DNA of 64,000 bases from Roridomyces roridus. Taxonomy: Eukaryota; Basidiomycota; Agaricomycetes; Agaricales; Mycenaceae. The stretch lies in contig JARKIF010000065.1 in the NCBI GenBank assembly GCA_029378245.1, positions 1 to 64,000 on the forward strand, given 5' to 3'. The notes beneath the pieces are model-generated. The model had not been told where the DNA came from. It did no database searches and worked only from the letters and a program-made list of their open reading frames with translations. The position numbers and the translations under genes were made by a program. Below are positions 44,427 to 56,078 of the stretch, one piece after another (positions within the stretch are counted from its first letter, which is position 1; every line of letters starts with the position of its first letter).

Positions 44427-45365
44427 AATGCCACGGGGTTTGCCCCCTGTGTCACCGTCTTCGCTGCTCGGCACAACTTCACCAGCATCCTGAGCCTATA
44501 CGACCAGATCGCGCAGAACATTGGCAATCTGTGGCAACTGCCCACTTACCACGGAATCCATGCGTTTGCCCCGCAATACATCGAAGGACCTATGACCGCG
44601 GCGTCGGGCAATAATCAGGACATTTACAACGCAGCTGCCCACATCCTGCGTCCGGAGAACGTCTTCCTCAACGCCAACGCGACCAAGGTGGACCGATCCG
44701 GTGCATGTTTCGGCGCTCCCTCCCCGTCGCCCGTATGCGTCCTCGTTCTGTCGATGGCGACTGGCGCACAAACCCTGATCAAAGCGCGCAAGCTCCTTAT
44801 CGCGATACCCCCGACACTCGACTCGCTCGCTTTAGCGTCCATCGACCTCGACGCCCACGAGCGCACAGTCTTTTCCCACTTTGAGGCGTTCACGTACTGG
44901 GCCCTCGTGATCGATGCCCCGAATTTGAATCCCAGCACAGAGCAATACATCAACACCGGCACGCACACGCCGTATCACCTACCGTCCCTCCCTGGACTCT
45001 TCACCATCCAGTCAAACGCCCTGAGAAACGGAGAGACCAAGTACGCGGCATGGTTTGGAGCCGTGGAAGCCTCCGGATGGACGCGTGAACGCGTGGAGCA
45101 AGCTGTTGCAAGCCAGGTCGCTCGCATCGGATGCGGGAATGCTACGGAAGTGGTATTCGAGCTGATAAAGGAACATACACCATTCCGTCTGCATGTCTCG
45201 CCCAAGGCCGTCGCGAATGGATTTTACAGGGATTTGTATGCGCTTCAGGGGAGGCAGAATACATTTTGGACGGGAGCGGCGTGGGCGGAGCAGGATAGTT
45301 CGTTGATCTGGATGTGGAGCGAGGAGTCACTGTTGCCAAAGATAGAGGCAGCGTTGGCCAGCTAG
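44427..45365 (+). pseudogene. 5'-truncated FAD oxidoreductase copy
   Basis: Frame homologous to the C-terminal two thirds of the protein at 56079-57503. It begins at TVFAARHNFTSILSLYDQIA (about 44449) and includes IGNLWQLPTYHGIHA, AASGNNQDIYNAA, the region of ITAVDRSG and the C-terminal NTFWTGAAWAEQDSS...WMWSEESLLPK. The FAD-binding GxGxxG and the signal peptide are missing and no upstream exons with them were found. It has a short internal deletion and many substitutions but no internal stop from 44427 on. It cannot bind FAD in the normal way; a truncated duplicate is the simplest reading. Confidence 0.82.
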
Positions 45366-45640
45366 AGATTCGGGTAGAGGGCGTTCACGCGAATATTGAG
45401 GGCGGATGTCTTGGGGCGGATGATAGCTTGAACTTTGTAAAAGTTGACGCCGATATGTTGAAGCACTCGAAGGCGAAAATTGATGCAAGTCGAGGTCTTG
45501 TGCTTGAGGCCTTGAGGTTGCGTGCCGAGGTCGAAGGTCGAGAACGTCGCACCGCGGCGAAAGAAACAAGCTATATTACAAAAGATCCACCCATCCATCC
45601 GCCTCAACCTGCAACCACCTGCAAAATCAAAAATCAAAAA

Positions 45641-48600
45641 TCAATAGTCATCAAGATCCCCCAACGCCCTCGCCGCCGACGCCGAAATACTCTTCAACTC
45701 ATCAAACACCCGACGAGTAGGCACCATCCCGCCCGACGCCGCCCGACTCTTGATCTCACACAACGTCCTAAACGCAACGGTAAACGCAAACTTCTCCTTG
45801 AGCGAATAAGCATAGGACGCCTTGATCTCCTCGACCCTGCCGTTGTCGAATAAACCGACGAGTCCGGGGACGGGCTCCATATATTTTTGGCACACATCAG
45901 CAACCAGAGCGGCGCGGTTGTGCTTGTTCTCGGGTTTGTCGGCCGCCCGATAGAGTTTCCGCACCCCGTCGACGTGTGTCTTGATCTTCTGTAGCTCATC
46001 CGCCGATGCACGAAAGATCTTGTTCGATTTCTGGGTCGCGTCTGCGAACGGCTGCAAAAGTTGAGAATCGGCCTCGATTCCCGGGCCATTGTCGAGCTTT
46101 TTGGAAGCCAGATCGTGCTGGTGGAGAAACAGGTCACCCATGCTATTACCGGCGCGGCATCTGCAGGACAAAATGTCAGCTGAAGAACAAGATCTGAATG
46201 AAAACCCACAGTTTCTCGAGGATATAAGGTTTTGAGGGTTCGTCACGCCGAGCTGTTGGCGGCAGCCAGCTGTTTTCGGTTTTGGGGTAGACGTGCCCAT
46301 AATGCCTCTTGTGTTCCTCGAATACGCCGGGCTTGAGAGATAATCCCGTTTTGGCTGCATCGAGGAGGGTGTTTCCGCTGGGGCAAATGAGTTAGTAGTG
46401 TTCCACAAAGGAAATGCTGCGTACATGTAGGCCATCAGGATTGCCTGCGGGTGGCTATACCCATGCCGCCAAATGGCAATATCGTGGAACCACGAGTACT
46501 GCCCGACCTGCGATTCACGCAGGCCAGCCAGGAGATGATCCTGAAAAGCAATTTGCCGGTCGACAGGACTAGCAATATTCTGCAGCTCGCTGCCGACTTG
46601 GTCCACCGTTTTGACATCTTGCTGGAAATACGTCTCCATGAGGTTGTCCGGCGGATCAGTGAACGGTCGGTTCTGGAAATGCTCCAAGAACGGTGGAAAC
46701 CAGGTGAAGAAGACGGTATCTGGGTGCAGATTAGCAGACCATCTTGCAAAGGATATCGTGCGGACCTCCGTCGTAATCTATGTAATCGACTCAGTCAAAG
46801 TTACATTCACAGAAACGAAAGACTTACCGCCTCCGCTCAACACGGAGAGCAGACTCCGCGAGCCTGCAGTCGACACGATCACGACGTCCGGCCAATCATA
46901 AAGCTCGGGAACGTCGACGGCTTCGACCTGCATCCTCGTCAGTATCTCCATCGCGGAATGCGAAGAACTCACCTGTTGCATATCGCACGGAAGCCGAATC
47001 GGATATCTTGTCCAGCGATAAGACCTCGATTGTCAAATTTAATAGCCCTTACCTTCCGATCTGAAATCCAGGTCAGACGCAGATATATCAATGATAAAAA
47101 AGACTCACAATGACAGGCCCCTTCAAAATGTTGAAGAGCATCTGGGTCTCGACATTCTTCATGGGCGCCGAGCTACGATAATACACCTGATTTTCCTCTA
47201 AAATGCCAAGTGGGTCTGTGAAGCATTCGTCAGCTAAGTATCTGGTGCGAGAACGATGCAGCGCACCGGGAATCACAAAGGCATCCGACACAGCCGTACC
47301 CTCCGGAAGCGAGATCTTGTACTTTTCGACGACGGACTTGATCTCAAGCTTGATGATATACTTCATCTTATCGTTCAAATATGCCGACTTGCGAGGTTGA
47401 AACCCAGCTTGTATGAGCTCCATGGCTTGTTCGTGCAGACTCAGCGGGCCTATTCAACCATATTAGCCGAAAGGAAGGAAGATTGCAAACGAAAGCAAAA
47501 GACACGCACCATCACCGAGATCCCTCCCGGCCCTTCCATCTCCATCCGCCGCCCCAAGCACGTCCTCCTCCTCCTCCACACTAGGCACCAACTCATCTCT
47601 CTCCCGATCAACATACCCAAGCGCCCGACTCCTCCCTCCAGCAATCCTCTGTTTCCTGGCACCACTAACATTCCCCACCCCATTCACCGCTCTCCAAAGC
47701 TCCACCATAGTCCCATCACCCTCTCCCCCCCTCACACCACTTCAACAACGGCCTCACAGCCGCCTCCAACCCCTCGACCATCAACTGTACAAACACCTCA
47801 TCCGGGACGCCGTTGTACGAAAGACACATGATACTCTGCTCCGACAGTGTCACCCGACCCTCGGCCTGCGCAGGATGCGAAGCGCGAAGCAGATCCAAAA
47901 TGAGATGGACGCGCGGCATGCCAGTAGTCTCAGGTTGAAAATGGATCTTGAGTTGTGAATCGCGAATCCATATCCTCGGCGGGGCAGTCGGGTCCGTGTC
48001 CGTGGGATGAAGCGTCCACAGACCTTTGGCGCCGCCGATCCGCGCTTGGATGGCCGTCGGTAACGAGCTGTATGGAACGTGCTTGGTGATGAGAACCATC
48101 GCGGCCCGGTTGATGAACCCGCAGCCGTCGGTCATGACTGCAGAGTTGAATTCACATCGCTGCAGGAAGAAGAAAACAGAGAAAGAGCTGACTTTTCTCT
48201 GAAGGCGCCTTCCCAGCACCCTCCGGCCAATCGTCCGCCACTGTATCCTGAATACGGAACATGTTCTCGTCCAAAAACTCGAGCACAGGCATCGACGTCG
48301 AAAGTCCAAGCGCATATCGCGCCACATACTTGGCGAACGCCTACGAATCCAATCAGCCTCCCAAAACCATCAAAACCGCAACTCACCTGCTTCGAATTCA
48401 TTGAAGGCGGATTATGCCTGCCCACAAACTCCTCGAAACTCCCCCGCCCCAAATCGCCAAAATACTTGTGTCCCGTGCGCTCCCAATCCTGGTTAACCTG
48501 CACGAGATACACACTCCCCTTATCCTTGGGCGGAATCGCCACGTACACCCGACCGTTCAAAATAAAACGACGACAAAGAAACCGACGGAGCTCCTCCGCT

Positions 48601-50308
48601 TCGTACCGCACGATATCCAGCGGGATGGACAGCTGGAGGACAGAATGCGAGCCCAAATCGCGTGCGAATCGATTCGAGCGTCCGCGCCGCGGCTTTTCGA
48701 GGGTGATGTGGTAGTCTGCCGCACCGTCTAATTTCGCGAGTCGGAGGGGATAGGTTATCTGGCCCCCGTACCAGTTCTGAGGATACGCAGTGCTTGGACC
48801 CATGAGCCCCAAACCGCGGCCTTGTCCTTGAACGAACGCCTTGTGCTCACGATCGACTTCGTTCCTTCGGTACCATGATAAGCTCAAGCACAGGAACGAG
48901 CGAAGCTCACTCACCACAACGCTAAATCAACCTCGGGCTCAGGTCGCCCGAGCATCATCGCGGCGACCTTTCCCGCCACTTCGGAATTCGACTTTTTGAA
49001 CCGGAAATCCCGCATCTTGTCCAGGACATCCGCCCATCCCCACTGCTTCCGAGATACCCCGCGCGCGAGCTCCCATTGGACGCCGAGAAGAATACCCTTT
49101 GTTTCAAATTCAGACTGCACCTCCTTGGAGTGTGCGATTATGTACGGTGGGAGGGCCGATCCGTGTGTGCCGTCGAAGAGGGTGTCGAGGGGGAAGGCGG
49201 TGGAGGGCTCGGGAACGATCGTGCTGGGAGTAATAGCCGCCCTCGGTCGTGTAGATGAAGCTGGTGCGTGCTCGGTCCGATTTTTCTTGCAGGGCGACGA
49301 CATCTCGGACTCTTCGGTGAGAGTCCGTTTTAGCGGGGACATCTGGCCGATAGAGGACATGGAAGAGCTCGTGGAGGCGGTGGTGAAGAGTGAGTCGGTG
49401 GCTGAGGCGAAGGAGGATTGGGTCGACGATGGCCCGAGTGGTCGGGGACCTGGGACGGGGGGAGGATCCATGGCAGATAAAGTGCGCTGCCGTTGCGGTC
49501 CTGTCCAGATCGTTATGGGTTGAAGAGAGATTCAACAGGCGTAGCTTACCTTCACTCGAGTCATCCTAGCAGAGCGTGAGGAGCCTGGGACGAAATGACA
49601 AAAAAGCACACGCACCTTGGCCGGACTGGTAAAGAGCGGACCACGGGGTACTATACTACGCTATCAGAGTGGACTTGAGAGACGAAAACCAGCCACGCAC
49701 GCGCGAAATAGTCGTCGTCACCCGTCTCCCCTCTGTCCTCTAGGCTGAAGTTGTCCAGCGTCCTTGTAATCTTGGTAGAGTCGGTGATCGACGGCGTCCC
49801 GGGCTGCCCAACAGCCCCAGGGCGAGCGCGCTTTGTGGGCGGCGTCGAGGGAGGATCTGGCTTCCTCGGAGACGCCTGTTCGACGATGTCGTCGAACTTC
49901 TCCCAGTCGAAATCTGCACCGAAGTCACTCGAGTCGTCGCTCCAGTCCTGAGGCGGATTAGGCGGAGATCTGGGCCGACAGGGGCGTGACGCGCACCTGA
50001 GACATTGATGAAAGCCTCGGGACTTGAAATACAGCAAAACAAGAGAGGGTCCCTTTGGAGGGGACGACGTGGATGAGAGCGGAAGAGACGCGATGTCGGT
50101 GACAGCGTAGCCGAGCGGATCAAAAAAAAATGCCGTCGGTTAGTGGGATTCTGGTCTGAAACGGAAGGCGGAAGTACTTAGTAAACTCTCGTAGTGCGGG
50201 GGGCTTTTTAAGGTCATCCTTGACCGGCGGAGACCCGTTGCCACCGCCTTGACTCGTATTACTTTGTTTGAACGCAGCATATTGCCACAAGTCACTGTCC
50301 AGTGTCAT
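45641..50308 (-). pseudogene. RNA-dependent RNA polymerase of RNA silencing, with apparent frameshift
   Basis: This multi-exon gene starts near 50308 (MTLDSDLWQYAAFKQ) and ends at 45641. Recognisable RdRP (QDE-1-type) blocks on the minus strand are: MTDGCGFINRAAMVLITKHV (about 48130-48080), RIWIRDSQLKIHFQPE, FVIPGALHRSRTRYLADECF and PLGILEENQVYYRS (47290-47150), VEAVDVPEL (46930) and LSGG at 46830. The catalytic DxDGD loop then reads DYDG at 46763-46779. There the frame breaks: after the intron the frame giving DYDG runs into a stop, while the real continuation (SFARWSANLHPDTVFF, to the 45641 stop) is one base away. These enzymes make double-stranded RNA for Dicer. A one-base loss at the active site suggests an inactive allele or a sequence error. 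Confidence 0.85.
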
Positions 50309-50505
50309 GCGATCGCGACAGAGTCTAGATCTTCATACATATGAAAAGCCACTAGTCAACGTCCTCAAGAGTCAAATCAACTTCAAATGAAAGCAGGTAC
50401 CCCTATGGCGTCTGTCCTCTACAACATTTACACAAGGAATTCAACTTGAACCCCGCACTCGCGGAGATTAACCAATACATAACTACTCCCTCTCTACTCA
50501 CGAAA

Positions 50506-51766
50506 TCAAGCATCCGTCGTCGGCATCAAGAGCGGGACAAGCAACGGCAGCATCATCCCCAGCACGGTTACCCACCACGCACGGAACAAGACACGCCACC
50601 CTTCCTCACGAACGATCTGCTTCGCACAATCAACGAGCCCGGTGTACGGCGCCTCGTCCACCCCACGCAACTCCACCACAGGTTCACCATACACTTCGTC
50701 TTGAACACCGGCATCTTCAACGGCAGCATCGGCGCGCTGCAGCGTAAGTCTCGTAAAGATCATCCTGAGCGGCGTGAGGAAGATCGTCGCTCCCAACACG
50801 ATGCTGAAGGACGCGGCGAGGAACGGGAGGCGATGGGCGAAGCCGAGGGGGAGGTGGATGGTCACGACTTGGTGGAGGATGGAGATGAATGGGCCGAGGA
50901 GGCCTTCGATGATTCGTGTTGCGAGGAGGCCGGGGGCAAGGTACAGACGGAGAGGGCCCGCACGCTCGGAGGGCGAGAGTAGAATGCGGAGCGCATCTCT
51001 GGGCGCGAGGAAGCTCAGTTTGTGCGGCGTAGTAATCGCCCTGCGGAGAGGTTGGAAAGGGTTTTGGACATTGAGAACGAAACTCACCGGTTGGTGAGAA
51101 TTTGCACTGGGATTAGGAGGACAGTGGGGATGAGGGAGAGGGCGAAGGTCCAGACTGCAGTCGCCCATTAGCATGATGTCAATGTCAAATCGACGTCAAG
51201 ACACGTACTCCACATGACAACCCCTGTCTGTGCGGGGATGTACACCTGGCCATTGGGCAACACCCGCGATCCTAGAGACAGGAACACCGCAACCGGCGAC
51301 ACAAGAACGACCACGATAAAGTTCCCGATGAGATACGGCACTGGAAGGCCCTTAGTATAAGACTTGGATTCTAATTTCTAAATGGAAGCACTCACTAATC
51401 CCCTTGAAAAATCCGGGCCATCCCTGCAATCAAACATACGGATCAGGGACTCACTCGAGAAGATTTCACGGAAAAACGCACCTCAATCCGATGCACCTTT
51501 TTCATCATCCTGAAATACCCGACATTTGGCGCGCTCTCGGGACTCAGACCCTCCTGGTCAAGCCCCTGCAGCCTCTTGGGCGTGTAATTCGCGCGATACC
51601 GGACAAGCACGCCGATAAACGGTATCACGATAGCGCATATCAGCGCCATGGGTCTGCGGGCGCGCGATGAGCATGGAGGGAGGGGAGAGTCGAGAGATGG
51701 CACTCACAAGATCATGGCCGATACAGTGAGGAGAAGGGTGAGAAACCAGACAAAGACGTCGAGCAT
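50506..51766 (-). CDS. mitochondrial-carrier-like membrane protein
   Basis: The start is at 51766 (MLDVFVWFLTLLLTVSAMIL). Exon 1 ends at 51708, exon 2 is 51653-51482, exon 3 is about 51423-51396, and further exons run to the stop at 50506. Carrier-type signatures are: hydrophobic helix then LVRYRANYTPKR, GYFRMMKKVHRIEGWPGFFK, and late in the protein IFLTPLRMIFTRLTLQRADA followed by YTGLVDCAKQIVREEGWRVL, the classic loop before the even-numbered helix (PxxxxxxR..., then EGWRxLFRAW). It should sit in the inner or outer mitochondrial membrane; the substrate is unknown. The phase between exons 3 and 4 did not close in my reading, so that junction needs correction. Confidence 0.72.
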
Positions 51767-52336
51767 GGTGGGTGGTGGGTGGTGGGGGAGAGACGTGGGT
51801 GGTAACAACTGCGGTCCCGCTACTATATGAGTCCCGTCGCAAGCGCCTGTGGGCGGTGCATCATGGTGATGGTGAGCGCTCAGAGTCAAGAGTAAAGTCG
51901 GCAATCACGCCATCAAGAAATGACGGCGTGCCGCATTGAGAGCTGTTCATTCAGTTGAATGTGTTTGCATGGAGACAAACGACGTGGAGACGTTCAGCGC
52001 TCAACGTTCAGCCTCGCCTCCGTTATCGTAACTCGGTTTGGACAACGGCTCTTGCGGATGGATTTTCCGATTACACTAGTTGTTTCAGCAACTGGGGTGA
52101 GTAATTATTAGGAATGAGCATCGGCGTCGGGATCACTTGTGCAGTCCCCAATCCAAAAAGAGGTCGAAGAGAAGGAAACAAGTGAGGCAACACAATAAAG
52201 TCAATCATTGCGATGGCGGGAATCGAACCCAGGCAAATCAACGACAAAGGCCCATAGGAATTGATCGGGAATAGTGCGTGGCCTTGGCGGCGACAGTTTG
52301 GGCCATTGTAAGATGGTAGGTAGGTTTAAAAATGTA

Positions 52337-52430
52337 TTCCGATGCGGGGAATCGAACCCCGCGCAACCGCGTCAATATATGCAAGTCTGCCAAATGAGAG
52401 GCGGATATGTTACCGATACACCACATCGGA
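52337..52430 (-). tRNA. tRNA-Glu (anticodon CTC) with intron
   Basis: Minus strand: acceptor stem TCCGATG (52430-52424) pairs with CATCGGA (52344-52338), discriminator A at 52337. The T arm is CGGGG-TTCGATT-CCCCG. The D arm starts TGGTGTATCGGTAACA. The anticodon stem CCGC pairs with GCGG around a loop C-T-CTC-A, giving anticodon CTC, with an intron of about 23 nt after position 37, the usual place in eukaryotic tRNAs. The intron carries AGACTTGCATATATTGA-like sequence. Confidence 0.82.
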
Positions 52431-53031
52431 CATGAGAGAACGGCGAGTCGTAGGAATCCAATCTAATTATGCGCTCGTCTGAAAATCTAGAAAAAACATT
52501 TACACACACCAACCAGTTGTATAAATTGAGAAATGCCGTTGGCCATAGAATGTCGAACAAGTTTCAAAAGAGACAAAAAAAACACCGCCAAAAGCTCAAG
52601 GCCGGCGCACGCATTTGGGCCTAGGCGCGCAGTAGTACTGACATCCATAGTGGTTGCAAGCACCGTTCCCCTCCTCTGCCTGTGTGCCTACATTTTCATT
52701 TTGTTTTCATTAATATTAGCAGGACTCTTTGAATGGAAAGAAAAGAACTGATGAGTACTGACTGCCAATGAATTTCCAGGCCAGCCGTCAGCCCCTTGCA
52801 CTTTGTCGCAGTTCTGATGCGGCAGGCAGGTTGTCATTCAGCCCCACAGAACCCTCGTCTTGCAGAGGAGGGGATTCTGGCCCCTGTAAGTTTCCAGCGA
52901 TTCAGGATCATGATCAGCGGACCAAGTCCGGCTAACTTGTGAAACCAATGAGGTCCGTCGGGCGGAGGAGCACCGTCGGAGAGCAGAGACCCACACAGCT
53001 AGGACTGATTTACCTTATCATTTATGCGAGT

Positions 53032-53065
53032 GTATTGCAACAGGGAACGGTCAATCAAATTTCCG
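53032..53065 (+). repeat. 34-bp inverted repeat, left copy
   Basis: Starts GTATTGCAACAGGGAACGGT; exact reverse complement of 55629-55662. Confidence 0.85.
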
Positions 53066-55628
53066 TGATTGTCGACGCATAGCCGACCGGCCAACATGGA
53101 CCCCAGGCCACCGCGGTACCGTTACGGCCTAAGCGGTGACGGAATTGGCACCAATCACTGCCGGCACTCCGCCAGCACCCCACTTGGCACTTGCCCTTGA
53201 CTTGCCCTCCACCGACGACACCGTCCAACTGGCGAGTAGACCTCCTCACGACCCTTGGCAGCACCGTATACATGAATTGAGTTATTTGATTTTCTGAGTC
53301 TTTCTCGCCTCGCTGTTCAGTGTTCTGAGTCCCTCCTCGTTCTATCTCGAGTATCCTAGCCGCTCTATGACTTTTCTGGGAACTGCTCGCCACTCTGCTC
53401 CACCAAATTAGAACAACTCGGACCCTGGTAGTACTGCAAGCAGTGAAAACGACGCGCGAAGTTCGTATGGACTCTGAAGGCCACCGCTGCCAGTCACCAC
53501 CCCTTGACCTGGACTAGTCTTGACTCTGCCTTGACTTCGCGGCATTCTCCTTCAATCCGCACCCATGGGTGTAAATATTGTGCTCAATGGGCCGTGGTCC
53601 TTGATCTACCGGCGGTTCATGCCTCTGGCTCTCTCTTGGAGTTCTGCACCAAAATTTCCTAGAAAGTGGCTTCGGCGACGGCCTTGGATGAATAACAGAT
53701 TCACGCCGGCATTTCAATTGAACAAATTTCGGAAGGTCCTCAATAGCCATTTCTCTCGCAGCATGCAATTACTCAACCCACAAACTCATTCAAGCCAAAT
53801 TCAAGCTGTCCGCCTTCAGAAGCTTGTACTGCTTTCGAGATGATCTACGACGTGTTGTCGATGTGGCTGGAATGCTAACCGCCAAGCCTCAACAGGAGAT
53901 CCAACTCAGCGGGGCGTCAAATCCCCTTCGACAACTCTTGGCTCAATTGTCGCGCTGTTTGCTGATGGACGAAGCGGGTTAGCCATCGCCTCTTCCTGCG
54001 CTGCTGTCCCAACTCCACTCTGTGAACGTCCTTATATGTGTTCGACCGATGGTGTAACGGCTTTCTCGGCGTCCTCCGCTGGCCCCAGGCCCACCAATGG
54101 CATCGCTTGAGTGGGGTAATTGCAGCCCTTGTAAGATATATAGGTCCTCAGTAACGAGTTTCACCTTGTTTCGCAACGTGAATAAACGAGCGTCCCAAAC
54201 ATGATTTCAACGACACCTATCCGCCCGGAGCACTACTACTACATGGTTCAGAGTTTGATTCACCAATCTCGGAATCGGACTCTCGCAGGTGAAAATTTGC
54301 GGTTTGAGGCTCTTTGTCTTCTTGGATTTGGGCTTGGAGCTGTCTTCGAGTTCTTTCAACGTTCAAGTTGCGTTGAAGATCCTCTAAATCCCTGGAAATT
54401 GACCACCCCTTCCACCCGATTCGAACAGTGGCCGGCGCAGTCGAAGTACTTGTTAGCCCCGAGACCTGCTCATGCCAGATGACGATATCCGACGAGCAGT
54501 AGACACTGTGCTCGTTCTTGAACGCCGTCTCCTACGCGATGGCCGCCTGTTGTGATGTGTTGATACGTATGCGAGGTAGGCTCAGGTAGCAAGATGCCAG
54601 CGAAGCCGCGTGCGGCGTGCCACACATCGCCGCCACGGCGCCACAGCCTCTGGCGCCATGTAGACGAGATCACCTTCTTGTATCTGGATGCAGATCAACA
54701 TTGAACTCGTCGTGTTGCTCCGTAGGGTCCCTATTATAGTACGTGAGCTCATTCAAAGAGGGGTTCATCGGGGACGGCCAGTTGTGTATGGAGCACTGAA
54801 CCATCCAGTTGAGTGATTCCTGCTGAAGCAGAGCTTTGGTACAGTGAGCCTAGAAACTCTTGAACACTGGATGGTTGATATCATTGGAGTTCAACAAACG
54901 GTGCATTCAATGTTGAATAATCGGAAGATATGACTCTACAATCCCTGCAGTGAGTCTCTCATAGTATCAAGGATGTCACGTCGTCGCGACTCCCAACTGA
55001 GTAGAAATTTACATAAATGAATGATAATGTACGCACCATACAGAAGGCAAATACCACTTTGTATGGGTAATTCTTGAGCGGTGTGACACCCACAACTTAG
55101 AAAAGCATCTGAAATCAAGTCCAACTCGCAATAAACACTCATGAAGATACGAGCGCCAACTGACTGCCGCCGGCACTGACGCCGACTCGTCACTGGGCCT
55201 GTTTTTTTTTGCCTGTTCAACACTCCAGCCGGTGGATCATCTCATGTGCCATTACAGTGACAGCCCCCGATTATACACAGATTAGCCAGGTTTGAAAGTT
55301 TATATTCCACTCTGGTTGTGGAGTCGATCGTCCCTGGGGTAACGGGTTGGCAATGACAACTCCAACTTGGCATTGGGCCCTGACATTGGCAGTCGCTCCG
55401 TCCATGGTTCAGAATCAGAACGAGGTTGAGACTTTGATCAACCAGAATGAAATCTGGCCCGAATACTTCGAATCGTAATATGTACGCCCGTCGCTGAGCG
55501 CTGAGGCTCCGGGTCAACCACCATATCTTATCTGGATAATCATCAGTTACGTAATGCTCCCTAGCCCGTCCGGGGTCCCTCCTATCGTAAATGGCCGTCG
55601 GCTAACATTCGGCAGCGGTCGCTAATCG

Positions 55629-55662
55629 CGGAAATTTGATTGACCGTTCCCTGTTGCAATAC
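55629..55662 (-). repeat. 34-bp inverted repeat, right copy
   Basis: Exact reverse complement of 53032-53065. Sequence inside each copy is also related but diverged, which argues for two oppositely oriented transposon remnants rather than a simple hairpin. Confidence 0.85.
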
Positions 55663-56078
55663 GAGTGAATGCGGCGGTAGCCACGACTCGGTCATTTCGC
55701 CGATCGCTTGTCGCATCAAAGGCCGGTTGGCGGGCGGCCTAAAAACTCGGTTAGCCTTCATCATTATCAAGGCGGGTGGGGGGTGGCTCTATAAGTCGAA
55801 CGATCAAATGGTGGCGGGATCAAGGCGGGATTGTGAGAATTCTCTTAGATGCTTGTTCAGATTAGGTCCTTTGAGTCCGGAGTGAAATGACTCTAACAAG
55901 GAACTTGAGCTGTGAAAGATATTCCTGGAAAATCGGCCAATAGATTCTAAAAGAGCCGCTGAATCAGTTGAGAATGACAGAGTTTCACGTCGAACGGCTG
56001 AAAGTTGAGCTCGATATAGCCGGGCCCGTTGCACCGAAGCCCCGTATATAACCCGGCGTGGGTTCAGGGTGGCTGAAT

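Larger units (their letters stand above)
52431..56078. other. gene-empty region with inverted 34-bp repeats
   Basis: I see no protein frame I can support. Perfect 34-bp inverted copies lie at 53032-53065 and 55629-55662, with weaker similarity continuing inward (TAGCCGAC..GGCCA...GGACCCC on both sides), so two oppositely oriented copies of a longer decayed repeat enclose about 2.6 kb. A TATATA box lies at 56045-56050, just ahead of the oxidoreductase start. Confidence 0.55.

Noticed and set aside
52210..52290. Possible second tRNA gene (T-arm like GGGTTCGATTCCC on minus strand)
   Set aside because: The 3' acceptor half CATCGCA has no complementary 5' TGCGATG within tRNA distance and no D arm is visible.
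53055..55885. Short frames of 60-110 codons between the tRNA and the oxidoreductase
   Set aside because: None shows a domain, a conserved motif, or consistent splice sites.
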